In this document: positions 8,053 to 17,429 of the stretch, in pieces
How positions within the stretch are numbered: the first letter of the stretch is position 1
Layout: each line of letters opens with the position of its first letter
DNA from: Lentisphaeria bacterium
GTDB lineage: Bacteria; Verrucomicrobiota; Lentisphaeria; Victivallales; Victivallaceae
NCBI GenBank assembly: GCA_017462015.1
Contig: JAFTRX010000025.1
Span: forward strand, 1-46,434
Length of the DNA stretch: 46,434 bases
Direction of reading: 5' to 3'
Translations under genes and position numbers: made by a program
Notes under the pieces: generated by a model
What the model saw: only the letters and a program-made list of their open reading frames with translations
Database searches by the model: none
What the model was told of the DNA's origin: nothing

Positions 8053-11000
8053 CCATCCGGAAGCGGAAGCAGTTTTTCCTGCTGCTGCAATATTTCCAAA
8101 TGATCCCAGATCAAGTCGACAGCCGCATCGGCTTCCGGTGACATCCGATCGATGTCGTGATCCGGCATACGCACGATGATGTAATCAAATTCCCGCAGTA
8201 TTTCCAGAAGCTCTTCCGGAGTTTGCGGTACCGGAGTCAAACGTTCCTGAAAGTGCGGTGTCAATATGGTGACCGGACGGGCAAAATAGAGCGTACGCAG
8301 TTCAAACAGCGAAGCAATCTTCACATTTTGCGGCAATGCGGCAACCTGATTTGCCAGCTGGATGTAACCGGAGTCGCGCGCAGTTGCAAACCCGGCAGGA
8401 TGCTGCCGCGCCTCCTGCAATACGCGGTAACAGAAGTAGTAATGCATGATAAAACCGGATTGACTCATCAGCGTTATCACCGCTGCAATGAATGCACACA
8501 GTGCCAAACTCCATTTGATATATCCGGGAAACACCAATGCCGCCGCCACTACCGCCAGCACCGCCGCTGCCACCAGAAGCAAAAACAGATGCCGGGTATG
8601 CGGTATCAACAAACTCCAGAGAATGTACGTCACTGCAAGAGCACTGCCGCATCCCAGCCACAACCGCCGCCGTCCCTTGTCAACAGCAGAGGCGGTAAAA
8701 GCGCATGCCAGCGCCGAAATGAACAACAAAGGAAACTGGAATCCGGATGATATGCCATGGTAAAGCTGCGGCTTGAATGCAGTAAACAGCCATCCGGAAA
8801 GCATCGTCTTCCAACCGCGTGCCGCCCCGGCGGAACTGTTTTTCCAGGCGTGGAAATGTTCCACCAGCACCGCCGCCTCAGAACCTCCCCACAACGCAGA
8901 ACCGGCAGGATAAAAAGGATTGCCGAAAAAGTACCATATCCGCAAATAATACGGTGCCGCGCACACCAGAACTCCGGCAAGGAACAAAAGCGGCGCTTTC
9001 CAGCTGCGTATGCAGAACAGCAATACTGACAGCAGCGCGATCACCGTACCGCATCCAGCCGGATTTACAGCGGCGGAACCGCCGGCGCAGATGCCGGCAA
9101 GAAAAATATCCCAGCGGTCAGGAGCGGATTTCAGCAGCAGTACAACTGCGGCAATGGCAAAGACAAGAATAAACGGCACTGCATGAAAACTTCTGGTCAT
9201 CAGCAATGTCAACGGAGAAAGCAGTATTGTCCCGGCAATCAGCGCCGCCGTGAATCTGCCGCAACGCGCGGCGAGGAATTTGCAGATATATGCGCCGCTT
9301 GCCGCATAGAACAGCAATATGGTCAACCGGGGCAAAGTCAATCCGCCCCAGGGAAATGCCGTGAGCAAAAAGGCGTGATGCAATGCCGGATACGCCGCAT
9401 AGGGGTTATCCGTTATCCCCTGCATAAAACCGCCGGAACAATAGCGTTTCAGCAACGCAATCTGGTAAAGCTGTTCATCATAGCTGTTGGGCGGAAGCAG
9501 CGCATTACCTGCCATCAGCAGCATGATGAAGGTGAAAACAGCAATCAGCCGCCAATGCATCTTTATCTTTTCAAAATTCAGCCACACCCCAGCCGGTGCC
9601 AACAGCAGCAGTAAAACCGTCGATGTCCCCCCCGGCAGAAGCGCTCCCAGTGCCGCACAAATGATGATACCGCATCCAAACTCAACTATCATCGCACTGC
9701 GGCGGCGGAGCAACAGCGCTCCCCCGGCACCGAGGGCGGCAAAGAACAACGCAAATGCGGCAATGATTTCAACCGTTACGCCGGGCAGCTGCAACGCCGG
9801 GATGCTGCGTTCAGCGGGGCGTACCAACGGTTTATCGTCGTCTATCATGGTAATTTTTGCCGCATCCGGCAGCATGATCCCCCGCAAGCGGCAACAGGTT
9901 TCCAGCACTGCAGTTGCGGCATTTATCTCCTCTGCCGGACGGCGGAGCATTTGCAGTAATTGCAAATGCAGTCTGGCATTGATAACACTGTACGGATAAT
10001 TTATACACTCCTGCTTCAATACAGCAAGCGCCTCGTCAAACCGCCGGGCGTAAACCAGACATACAGCTTTCATCCGGTTGGAGTGAAGATAGTTGTAAAA
10101 ACCCATATCGTTGAGCTGTTCCAGAAACAGCAACGCTTCTGCCGGAAGATTTTTACCGTGAAGCAAAATTTCCGCGCAACCGTAAAGCGCTTCCTTCGAC
10201 GGCTTGACTTCAATGGAACGGCGGTAAAACTGCAACGCCTGATCCGGAAGATCACGATGGATCGCCAGACGGCCGTCGCGATAGAGCAATCCGGAATAAA
10301 AGTTGATCCCGGCGACGGCCATTGCCACTGCCAGAAGAAGAGAAAATACCACCTTCTGTTTCAACTGCGGACGGGCACGTCCCATTGCCCGCGCGGATGG
10401 CGCAAGTGCGGTTCCGGCAGAAAGCAGCATCCAGAACGCCCCCGGAACAATGGCGGCAGTCATATCCAGCTGACCGCAGAAAAATATCACCGCAAACACC
10501 CAGAAGGGGAACCAGTACGCCTGTGGACGGCACTGGGGAAGGTTGGTCAGAACCGAAGTAAACAACACTCCGTAAAACAACACTCCGGCAATACCGTAAG
10601 AACCGAAAAGATAAAGCAGTTCGTTGTGAGGATGCGGATGATGCGGCGCGGAGAAGGGAGAGAGAAAATAGTTGGCAGGTAAAAAGTTCGGGATAAAATC
10701 GAAATACCGCTCCGCGCCCGTGCCGATGCCGCCGTGCGGATTCAGCATGGCAACCGCCCCCCGGAACAACTGGATACGGCTGTCATTTATGTCACAGAAA
10801 AATCCTACCGCCAATACTGCCGCCACCCCGATAGTGAAAACAGCTGCCGCGACCGCCGGACGCCATTCAGCAGGAATACGTTTGCACACGGCAAAGAGGA
10901 TAAACGTCACGGCGACCGCCCCCAGTGCGCCACGGGAAAGTTCCGCAGGATAAAAGTATGCCCCTGCCAGCACCAGCAAAGCGTATGCCGCCAATACCAT

Positions 11001-11543
11001 TTTCCGCCGGTGTGGGGTTTTGAACAGCAAAAATATTCCGGGGAGAAACGCCAGAAGCAATCCCTGTGTCCAGTTCCAGTTTCCGGTCAAACCGGTAAAA
11101 TTTTCCGATTGGATACCGCTTATCAGCAACAACAGCGTTATAACCGCCGCCGCAACCGGCATCATCCGGCGCAACTCTGGAGCAACTGCCGCCGCTGCAA
11201 CCGGCGTTGCCGCGTAAAACAGCGCCGTTCCCAGATGATCGATGCTTCCGCCGTACAAGAATTGCTGTATCACAGCCGCCGTCATCAGCAACATTCCGGC
11301 AACAGCAGTAAACCGCACTGCCGGAAACTCTTGCCATAAGATTTTCACCCGGGCAAAGTTCCATACGATGACCGCCAGAGAAATCACGCCGAGTGCCGGG
11401 AAATTGATGAAATTTGCCGCACCGAACAGCGGTACTTTTTCGCCAGTAAGACGCAAAAATGCCAGCGGGAACGCCCCCAGCGGCAACAGCCAGAACAGCA
11501 GTGCCGGAACTCCGGACAAAAGTTTGCAGCGGGCAGGATTCAT
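7917..11543 (-). CDS. O-antigen ligase-like / TPR / glycosyltransferase-like membrane fusion
   Basis: A 1,208-residue inner-membrane protein. Residues about 1-430 are a multi-pass module with the O-antigen ligase/polymerase (Wzy_C) style loop HPHPHNELLYLFGSYGI around His306. Residues about 435-570 are soluble helical repeats of TPR type (ALQFYRRSIEVKPS, RRFDEALAVLKQE). Residues about 620-1060 form a second multi-pass module resembling GT-C lipid-linked glycosyltransferases (SYDEQLYQIALL near 687, YPALHHAFLL near 716), ending in a soluble tail. Expected role: assembly or ligation of a surface glycan. Start ATG 11543 overlaps the stop of the upstream glycosylase gene (ATGA) and has GGAGG about 9 bp upstream. 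The 3' end runs 136 bp into dus. The glycan and exact reaction are unknown. Confidence 0.8.
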   Translation of the reverse strand: MNPARCKLLSGVPALLFWLLPLGAFPLAFLRLTGEKVPLFGAANFINFPALGVISLAVIVWNFARVKILWQEFPAVRFTAVAGMLLMTAAVIQQFLYGGSIDHLGTALFYAATPVAAAAVAPELRRMMPVAAAVITLLLLISGIQSENFTGLTGNWNWTQGLLLAFLPGIFLLFKTPHRRKMVLAAYALLVLAGAYFYPAELSRGALGAVAVTFILFAVCKRIPAEWRPAVAAAVFTIGVAAVLAVGFFCDINDSRIQLFRGAVAMLNPHGGIGTGAERYFDFIPNFLPANYFLSPFSAPHHPHPHNELLYLFGSYGIAGVLFYGVLFTSVLTNLPQCRPQAYWFPFWVFAVIFFCGQLDMTAAIVPGAFWMLLSAGTALAPSARAMGRARPQLKQKVVFSLLLAVAMAVAGINFYSGLLYRDGRLAIHRDLPDQALQFYRRSIEVKPSKEALYGCAEILLHGKNLPAEALLFLEQLNDMGFYNYLHSNRMKAVCLVYARRFDEALAVLKQECINYPYSVINARLHLQLLQMLRRPAEEINAATAVLETCCRLRGIMLPDAAKITMIDDDKPLVRPAERSIPALQLPGVTVEIIAAFALFFAALGAGGALLLRRRSAMIVEFGCGIIICAALGALLPGGTSTVLLLLLAPAGVWLNFEKIKMHWRLIAVFTFIMLLMAGNALLPPNSYDEQLYQIALLKRYCSGGFMQGITDNPYAAYPALHHAFLLTAFPWGGLTLPRLTILLFYAASGAYICKFLAARCGRFTAALIAGTILLSPLTLLMTRSFHAVPFILVFAIAAVVLLLKSAPDRWDIFLAGICAGGSAAVNPAGCGTVIALLSVLLFCIRSWKAPLLFLAGVLVCAAPYYLRIWYFFGNPFYPAGSALWGGSEAAVLVEHFHAWKNSSAGAARGWKTMLSGWLFTAFKPQLYHGISSGFQFPLLFISALACAFTASAVDKGRRRLWLGCGSALAVTYILWSLLIPHTRHLFLLLVAAAVLAVVAAALVFPGYIKWSLALCAFIAAVITLMSQSGFIMHYYFCYRVLQEARQHPAGFATARDSGYIQLANQVAALPQNVKIASLFELRTLYFARPVTILTPHFQERLTPVPQTPEELLEILREFDYIIVRMPDHDIDRMSPEADAAVDLIWDHLEILQQQEKLLPLPDGQDMILRVAVTAAGDAADNNVSNSDSRVNLDASFLKEAGNPRPLR

Positions 11544-12349
11544 CGGTTGCCACCTCCGGCAGGACGGTGATATTTGCCGAAACGCGCCATCACCTGCTGA
11601 AGATCCTGCCACGTCTCCCGCTTCGCCGACTCCTGCCGCAGCAGAAATGCCGGGTGGAAGGTCGCCATTACCGGAATATTTTCATACGAAAGCCACCTGC
11701 CGCGCATCCGGGAGATGCCGGTGGTGACGTTGAGCAGATATTTGACCGCCGTCGCCCCCAGAAGAACGATGACCTCCGGACGGATAAGTTCGATCTGCCG
11801 CTTGAGATAGCCGATACACATGTCCGCCTCTTCCGGTGCCGGAAGCCGGTTGTCCGGCGGGCGGCACTTGACGATATTGGCGATGTACACCTCCTCGCGG
11901 GTGAACTGCATGGCGGAAATCATCTTATCCAGAAGCATACCGGCTTTGCCGACAAACGGACGTCCCTGCCGGTCTTCGTCCGCGCCGGGACCTTCGCCGA
12001 TGAACATCAGCCGGGCATCGGGATCACCTTCACCGAAAACCGGATTGTTCCTTGTCCGGCACAGTCCGCACCGGGTGCAATTATGCACAGCCAAACGGAT
12101 TTCCTCCAGTGTGTTGAATACCGGAAGCGTTGCTCCGTCCGTAACTGCCGGAACTGCCGGAACTGCCGGATGCGGCGGCACACTCTTTACCGTCTCTGCC
12201 GCCGGAGCGGCTGACACCGGTTCCGGTTCACTTTTTTTCGGCATTTCAGAAAAAAATTGCTTCAACACCTCCGGATCCGGAGAAAAATTTCCGTTTTTTT
12301 CCCCGGATTCGGCGATTACCTGACACATTTGTTTGAAAAAATCGGGCAT
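11540..12349 (-). CDS. Uracil-DNA glycosylase, family 4 (Fe-S type)
   Basis: Removes uracil from DNA to start base-excision repair. The first about 85 residues are a low-complexity Pro/Ala/Val/Glu tail (including a 9-bp DNA repeat coding for repeated PAV), followed by the catalytic domain. Visible are the Fe-S cysteines in NCTRCGLCRTR and IVKCRPP, motif 1 GEGPGADEDRQGRPFVGKAG and motif 2 ATFHPAFLLR. These match the family 4/SPO1-polymerase-like UDG group rather than Ung. Start ATG 12349 has only a weak ribosome binding site. It is divergent from argG across a 120-bp gap holding a palindromic double -10 region. The stop overlaps the start of the membrane fusion gene downstream. Confidence 0.92.
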   Translation of the reverse strand: MPDFFKQMCQVIAESGEKNGNFSPDPEVLKQFFSEMPKKSEPEPVSAAPAAETVKSVPPHPAVPAVPAVTDGATLPVFNTLEEIRLAVHNCTRCGLCRTRNNPVFGEGDPDARLMFIGEGPGADEDRQGRPFVGKAGMLLDKMISAMQFTREEVYIANIVKCRPPDNRLPAPEEADMCIGYLKRQIELIRPEVIVLLGATAVKYLLNVTTGISRMRGRWLSYENIPVMATFHPAFLLRQESAKRETWQDLQQVMARFGKYHRPAGGGNR

Positions 12350-12364
12350 ATTCTTGTAAAACCC

Positions 12365-12402
12365 TTTAAAATTTATACTTTCTGCGTTATATTAATATAA
12401 CG
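12365..12402. promoter_or_regulatory. Divergent promoter region with 18-bp palindrome (UDG / argG)
   Basis: CGTTATATTAATATAACG at 12385-12402 is a perfect palindrome. It contains a TATATT box on each strand (12388-12393 on +, 12394-12399 on -). On + a TTTAAA lies exactly 17 bp upstream (12365-12370), giving a plausible argG promoter. On - the matching -35 (12417-12422) is weaker. The symmetry could also be an operator for a dimeric repressor. Confidence 0.5.
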
Positions 12403-12469
12403 CCAAAGTTTGAAAATGAAAGCAGTAAGGGCAAGAAACCCATAAAAACAACATAATCAGGAGAGAAAA

Positions 12470-13672
12470 ATGAAAGTTGTAGTCGCCTATTCCGGTGGTC
12501 TGGACACCTCTGTCATCGTCAAGTGGGTCAAAGAAACCTACAATGCCGAAGTCATCTGCTATTGTGCCGATGTCGGTCAGGAGGAAGAACTCAACGGTCT
12601 CGAAGCCAAAGCGATCGCTACCGGTGCCAGCAAGTGCATCATCGACGATCTCAATGAAGAATTCGCCCGCGATTTCATCTTCCCGATGCTCCAGGGCGGT
12701 GCCATCTATGAAAACAATTATCTGCTCGGTACCTCCATCGCCCGTCCGCTGATCGCCAAACGCCTCGTCGAAGTTGCTATCGCCGAAGGCGCCGATGCCA
12801 TCTGCCACGGTGCCACCGGTAAAGGTAACGACCAGGTTCGCTTTGAACTCAACGCCGCCGCCATCGATCCCAAAATCAAAGTCATCGCCGCATGGCGCGA
12901 CCCCAACTGGAAGTTCACCGGCCGTATGGATATGATCGAATACGCCAAGGCCAACAACATCCCGGTCAGCGTTTCCGCCAAAAAACCCTACAGCATGGAC
13001 CGCAATTTGCTCCACATCAGCTTTGAAGGCGGAATTCTGGAAGATCCCTGGCAGGAATTCCCCGAAGATATCGCCGTTATGACCGAACCGCTCTCTAAAG
13101 CTTCCGACGTTGCCGAAGATGTGGTCATCCACTTTGAAAAGGGCATCTGCACCGAAGTCAACGGAGAAAAGCTTTCTCCCGCCAACATCATGCGCAAACT
13201 CAACGCCATCGGTAAAAAGCACGCTGTCGGCAGAGTCGATATCGTCGAAAACCGTTTCGTCGGTATGAAGTCCCGCGGCGTCTATGAAACCCCCGCCGGT
13301 ACCATCCTTACCGCCGCCCATCGCGGTCTGGAACAGATCACCCTCGACCGCGAAGTCATGCACCTGCGCGATACCCTTATCCCCCGCTACGCTGACATGA
13401 TCTACAACGGTTTCTGGTTCGCCCCGGAACGCGAAATGCTCCAGGCGATGATTACCGAAAGCCAGAAGTTTGTCACCGGTGACGTCCGGGTCAAACTTTA
13501 CAAGGGTGCCTGCCATGTCACCGGCCGCCGCAGCGAATTCAGCCTCTACGATGACGAAATCGCCAGCTTTGAAGGTGCTGAAGCCTACGATCACAAGGAT
13601 GCTTCCGGCTTCATCAATTTGAACGCCCTCCGTCTCAAGGTTCTCGCCCGCAGCAAGCAGAAACGTTACTGA
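12470..13672 (+). CDS. argG: Argininosuccinate synthase
   Basis: Joins citrulline and aspartate with ATP to give argininosuccinate, the penultimate step of arginine synthesis. The 400-residue length is typical. The N-terminal ATP pyrophosphatase loop [12 protein letters not shown], the [13 protein letters not shown] motif and [20 protein letters not shown] are all present. ATG 12470 has AGGAGAG a few bases upstream. Codon use is strongly biased to C-ending and GGT codons, as in serA and gyrB, suggesting high expression. It is followed 18 bp later by leuB. No argH or other arg gene lies nearby. Confidence 0.97.
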   Translation: MKVVVAYSGGLDTSVIVKWVKETYNAEVICYCADVGQEEELNGLEAKAIATGASKCIIDDLNEEFARDFIFPMLQGGAIYENNYLLGTSIARPLIAKRLVEVAIAEGADAICHGATGKGNDQVRFELNAAAIDPKIKVIAAWRDPNWKFTGRMDMIEYAKANNIPVSVSAKKPYSMDRNLLHISFEGGILEDPWQEFPEDIAVMTEPLSKASDVAEDVVIHFEKGICTEVNGEKLSPANIMRKLNAIGKKHAVGRVDIVENRFVGMKSRGVYETPAGTILTAAHRGLEQITLDREVMHLRDTLIPRYADMIYNGFWFAPEREMLQAMITESQKFVTGDVRVKLYKGACHVTGRRSEFSLYDDEIASFEGAEAYDHKDASGFINLNALRLKVLARSKQKRY

Positions 13673-13690
13673 TAATCTTTGGAGTATAAA

Positions 13691-14797
13691 ATGAAAAAGT
13701 ACAATATTGCCGTTATCCCCGGCGATGGTACCGGTCCGGAAGTAGTCAATGAAGCGCTGAAGGTTCTGGATGCCGCCGGAAAGAAGTTCGGATTTGAACT
13801 GGATAAGACCTCTTTCTGCTGGGGTGCAGATCACTACCTCGCCACCGGTGAGATCCTCCCCGATGATGCCTCCGATCAGCTCCGCAAGTATGATGCCTGT
13901 CTGCTCGGCGCCATCGGCAGCAACAAGGTCAAACCCGGAATTCTGGAAAAAGGTATCCTGCTCCGTCTGCGTTTTGAACTTGACCAGTACATCAACCTCC
14001 GCCCGGTGAAACTCTTCCCGGGCGTGGAGACCCCGCTTGCCAACAAGACCACCGAAGATATCGATTATGTCGTCGTCCGCGAAAACTCCGGCGGTGTCTA
14101 CACCGGTATGGGCGGCTGTGTTCAGCAGAACACCCCCGACGAAGTGGCTTGCCAGAACTGGGTTTACACCAGAAAGCAGGTCGACCGCTGCTTGAAGTAC
14201 GCCTTTGAACTGGCGCTCAAACGTCACAGCAAAGAAAATCCGTGGAAAGGACTTTCCGCCGAAGATAAAGCCGCCGGTTACACCGCTCAGCTCACCCTCG
14301 TCGGTAAAACCAACGTTCTGACCTACGTCTGCGGCTTGTGGGAACGCGCCTTCAACGAGATGGCAAAAGATTATCCCACCGTCAAAACCGCCTACTGCCA
14401 CGTCGATGCCACCACCATGTGGATGGTCAAAAACCCGGAATGGTTCGACGTTATCGTCACCGAAAACCTCATGGGCGACATCGTCACCGACCTGGCGGCA
14501 ATGACTGCCGGCGGTATGGGTGTCTCCTCCGGCGGTAACATCAACCCCGAAGGTGTCAGCATGTTTGAACCCATCGGCGGTTCCGCTCCCAAGTACACCG
14601 GTCTCAACGTCATCAACCCCATGGCCGCTATCGGTGCCGGTGCGATGATGCTGGACTACCTCGGTGAAAAAGAGGCTGCGGCCGCAGTGGAAAAAGCGAT
14701 GGCTTTTGTCACCGGCAACAAGCTCAAATCCATGGCCGCAGGCAAAATGGGTTACTCCACCAGCGAAGTCGGCGATCTGGTCGCCGCCGCGCTGTAA
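13691..14797 (+). CDS. leuB: 3-Isopropylmalate dehydrogenase (actinobacterial-type LeuB)
   Basis: Oxidative decarboxylation of 3-isopropylmalate in leucine synthesis, NAD-dependent. The 368-residue protein shows IPGDGTGPEV, the substrate-binding helix GILLRLRFELDQYINLRP, VVVRENSGGVYTG, the KTNVLT segment and NLMGDIVTDLAA. The LLRLRFEL...INLRP form resembles the LeuB of mycobacteria, as I remember it, rather than the E. coli form. Tartrate or related beta-hydroxyacid dehydrogenases cannot be fully excluded. Start ATG 13691 has GGAG 6 bp upstream; an upstream ATG at 13679 is less likely. It lies 18 bp after argG, so the two are probably one transcript. Confidence 0.88.
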   Translation: MKKYNIAVIPGDGTGPEVVNEALKVLDAAGKKFGFELDKTSFCWGADHYLATGEILPDDASDQLRKYDACLLGAIGSNKVKPGILEKGILLRLRFELDQYINLRPVKLFPGVETPLANKTTEDIDYVVVRENSGGVYTGMGGCVQQNTPDEVACQNWVYTRKQVDRCLKYAFELALKRHSKENPWKGLSAEDKAAGYTAQLTLVGKTNVLTYVCGLWERAFNEMAKDYPTVKTAYCHVDATTMWMVKNPEWFDVIVTENLMGDIVTDLAAMTAGGMGVSSGGNINPEGVSMFEPIGGSAPKYTGLNVINPMAAIGAGAMMLDYLGEKEAAAAVEKAMAFVTGNKLKSMAAGKMGYSTSEVGDLVAAAL

Positions 14798-14812
14798 GTT
14801 GCGGCACAACTC

Positions 14813-15610
14813 ATGTTCCGTTTGCCGGAATGTTTTGATCTCTTCACCGTTTCCAGCGGTAACAACTGCCGCTGGAACGGTGCAATGCGCTCCGGCAACG
14901 CTGATTTAAACGCAGAAAAAATCATCTTTTTGTGCAGTCAGATTCAAAACGGACATGCAGACAGACTTTTCAAAGCAAGTGCCAAAATCAGTGCCGGAAC
15001 TATTGACGGATACTTTGTCAAAATGTACAAACTTCCGGGATTTTCGGCACAACTGCGCCGCCGCTGGCGCATGGGGCGCGCTATGCACTCTCTGCTGGCG
15101 GCGGAAGCTGTAACTCATGCGCATGTGGCAACGCCGCAAGTTCTGGCGGCAGTAACGTTGATTTCCGGATTTCATATTTGCGACTTTCTCATCACCGATG
15201 CATTGAGTGAAGAGCAAACTACCTTCAACTTCACATTGCCGCAACGGACGGAGAGTGAACAATGCCACTCTTTACTGCACAACATTCTGCCTGCAGTGGC
15301 AAGACTCCATCAACACGGTATTGCCCACGGCGATTTAAATTTGCGCAACCTCTTCCGGACGGATGCTGATCCCGGTGCCGGAGTCATTGACCTTGACGGT
15401 ACTTTATGGCAGAAAAAGCCATTGTCCACAGCACTGCGGGAACAGGAGCTTGCCCGTTTGCTCAGTGGATTCTGCAAACTTTGCGGCAATATTTCCTGTA
15501 CAGATATTATTGATGCCGCGCTTGATAACTATGAACAGCTGTGCATGGTACACTGCCGGAAGGAACATATTCTCCGCCGGGCAGAGTATCTTTTGAACCG
15601 CACACGTTAA
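14813..15610 (+). CDS. Lipopolysaccharide kinase-like protein (Kdo/WaaP family)
   Basis: A 265-residue protein-kinase-fold protein. GYFVKMYKLPGFSAQL carries the ATP-binding Lys, LHQHGIAHGDLNLRNLF is the catalytic loop with HGD...N, and GVIDLDGT is the metal-binding DxD-type motif. This set is typical of Kdo kinase/WaaP enzymes that phosphorylate the inner core of LPS, and points to a Gram-negative envelope. There is no membrane segment. It starts 15 bp after leuB with only a weak ribosome binding site, so translation may depend on the upstream gene. The exact sugar substrate is unknown, and an aminoglycoside-phosphotransferase-like role is possible but less likely. Confidence 0.75.
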   Translation: MFRLPECFDLFTVSSGNNCRWNGAMRSGNADLNAEKIIFLCSQIQNGHADRLFKASAKISAGTIDGYFVKMYKLPGFSAQLRRRWRMGRAMHSLLAAEAVTHAHVATPQVLAAVTLISGFHICDFLITDALSEEQTTFNFTLPQRTESEQCHSLLHNILPAVARLHQHGIAHGDLNLRNLFRTDADPGAGVIDLDGTLWQKKPLSTALREQELARLLSGFCKLCGNISCTDIIDAALDNYEQLCMVHCRKEHILRRAEYLLNRTR

Positions 15611-15636
15611 CAATTTTTTGAAAGTGAACTATTCCA

Positions 15637-16332
15637 GTGGAACGTATTTCTGAATTGGCAAAACGCCTCGGCCTGCCCGAACAATCCCATGACCGTCTCC
15701 GCGAGGCGCTGACCCACCGTACTTACGCGGTGGAACATGCGATCTCCTACGATAATCAGCGTTTGGAGTTTCTCGGTGATGCGGTGCTGGAAATAATCCA
15801 TACCGACTATCTGTTTCATCTTTATCCCGGTCTGCCGGAGGGGGATCTGACCAAGATCCGTTCCGCCCTTGCCTGCGAAAGCATGCTGGCAAAAATCGCC
15901 AGAAAACTGCAGTTGGGAAAATACCTTCTCATCGGCAAAGGAGAGGCTGTTTCCGGCGGCAACGACCGGGATTCCACTCTCGCCGACCTTTTTGAAGCGG
16001 TGCTGGGTGCAGTCTATCTCGAAGCGGGATTTGATTTTGCCCGCGACTTTGTCCTTCAGCTTTTCAACAAATATTGTCCGGACCCGCAGGAGCAGCTGCT
16101 TTCTCTCAATCCCAAAGGACGGCTGCAGGAACTTTCCCAGCGGCGCTGGGGTTGTGTTCCGTCCTATATTCTTCTGCGGCAGAGCGGATTGCAGCATCTT
16201 CCCGTCTTTGAAGTCGAAGTGCGGGTCGCCCATCTTGTCACCATCGGTTCCGGCGGCAGCCGCAAACTGGCAGAAATCGCCGCCGCCCACGCTATGTGCA
16301 ACCATCTGAAAAAACTTTACGGAGAAATTTGA
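15637..16332 (+). CDS. rnc: Ribonuclease III
   Basis: Cuts double-stranded RNA in rRNA precursors and mRNAs. The 231-residue protein has the RNase III domain (about 1-150) with the signature QRLEFLGDAVLEIIHTDYLF and a second acidic cluster in DSTLADLFEAVLGAVYLEAG. A C-terminal double-stranded-RNA-binding domain (about 155-231, NPKGRLQELSQRRWG to the end) follows. The start is GTG 15637; no better ATG fits the family's N-terminus. It lies 26 bp after the kinase gene and 2 bp before the dehydrogenase gene, so it sits inside a longer operon. Confidence 0.95.
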   Translation: MERISELAKRLGLPEQSHDRLREALTHRTYAVEHAISYDNQRLEFLGDAVLEIIHTDYLFHLYPGLPEGDLTKIRSALACESMLAKIARKLQLGKYLLIGKGEAVSGGNDRDSTLADLFEAVLGAVYLEAGFDFARDFVLQLFNKYCPDPQEQLLSLNPKGRLQELSQRRWGCVPSYILLRQSGLQHLPVFEVEVRVAHLVTIGSGGSRKLAEIAAAHAMCNHLKKLYGEI

Positions 16333-16334
16333 TC

Positions 16335-17429
16335 ATGCTCTTCAACGGCTCGATTCCGGAAAATATCCATTTCGGCAGAAAATGCCGCCATTTGTGGAAA
16401 AATTTTCTCATTCCCGGCAAAGTTCTGCTGGTATGCGGCCGTCACTCTGTTCCAATTCTTCAAGCGGAAACTGCGGCATTGGAACAGGAGTGCAAAATCG
16501 TCACCGTTTCCGGTGAACTGCCGCTGTCAGAGATCGAAGCGATCCTCAACTCAGTGAAAAATGATGGCTTTACCAATATTGTCGGCTGGGGCGGAGGCAG
16601 TGCCATGGATGGCGCCAAAGCGCTGGCGGCGCTGATAACTGCTCCGCTTCCGGCGGCAGAATATTTTTATTGCCGTGCCGAACTGCCGAAGCGGGAGTGC
16701 CGTCTTATCCTCATTCCGACGACCGCCGGTACCGGCGCGGAAATCACCGCCAATGCGGTCATCTGCGACCACGCGACCAATATCAAACAATCTCTGCGCG
16801 GCCCGGGCATGACCGCCGATGCGGCGCTCGTCGACCCGGAACTGCTGGAAGCGGCACCGGAAAAAGTGACCGTTTCGGCGGCATTTGACGCTCTGACGCA
16901 GGCGTTGGAAAGTTTCACCTCCGCCCGCAGTACCGCCTTGACCCGTTCCATCGCGGCAACAGCGGCAGCACTTATTCTGCAAAATCTGGAATCTGCAGTG
17001 TGTCATCAGACACCGGCGGCATTTGATGCGCTTGCCCGCGGCAGTATGCTCACCGGTATCGCCTTTGCCTCAAGTGGTTTGGGTGCAGTTCACGGTCTGG
17101 CGCACCCGCTGGGAAGTTTACTCTCCATTCCGCACGGCAAATGTTGTGCGATACTGCTGTTGCCGGTGTTGAAACGCAACAGTGCCGCTGACCCGGAATT
17201 GTTTACAGCTCTGGCACAGGAGTGCGGATACTCTTCAGCGGAAGCGCTTTTTGCTGAAATTTCCGTACTGCAGAAAAAATTTGACATTCCACAGAACTTC
17301 AAAAAGTACGGTCTGACACCGGCTGATTACGATTTTATCGTCAAAAACTGCCGTTCAGGCAGTATGAAGTGCAACCGTAAATTCTATTCCGATGACGATA
17401 TCCGGGAACTTTTTGGAGAACTGGCATGA
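16335..17429 (+). CDS. Iron-containing alcohol dehydrogenase family protein
   Basis: NAD(P)-dependent dehydrogenase of the Fe-ADH/dehydroquinate-synthase-like superfamily, 364 residues. GWGGGSAMDGAKALAAL (about 90) is the nucleotide-binding loop and IPTTAGTGAEIT follows. The metal ligands are suggested by the Asp of AAFDALTQALE and the His residues of AVHGLAHPLGS and IPHGKC. Such enzymes reduce or oxidise small alcohols, lactaldehyde or propanediol-type substrates; the substrate here is unknown. Start ATG 16335 has GGAG about 10 bp upstream. Its stop overlaps the next start (ATGA at 17426), so it is translationally coupled to a PfkB kinase, which suggests a shared sugar or sugar-alcohol pathway. 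Confidence 0.9.
   Translation: MLFNGSIPENIHFGRKCRHLWKNFLIPGKVLLVCGRHSVPILQAETAALEQECKIVTVSGELPLSEIEAILNSVKNDGFTNIVGWGGGSAMDGAKALAALITAPLPAAEYFYCRAELPKRECRLILIPTTAGTGAEITANAVICDHATNIKQSLRGPGMTADAALVDPELLEAAPEKVTVSAAFDALTQALESFTSARSTALTRSIAATAAALILQNLESAVCHQTPAAFDALARGSMLTGIAFASSGLGAVHGLAHPLGSLLSIPHGKCCAILLLPVLKRNSAADPELFTALAQECGYSSAEALFAEISVLQKKFDIPQNFKKYGLTPADYDFIVKNCRSGSMKCNRKFYSDDDIRELFGELA

Noticed and set aside
8157-9614. Plus-strand frames opposite the large membrane protein gene
   Set aside because: Arg/Gln/Pro-rich translations typical of antisense to hydrophobic coding; no start signals.
12392-14809. 805-codon open frame on the minus strand opposite argG and leuB
   Set aside because: Both genes on the plus strand are certain. 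Their strong codon bias (few codons giving stops on the other strand) leaves this frame open; its translation is Gly/Val/Asp/Phe-rich with no domain.
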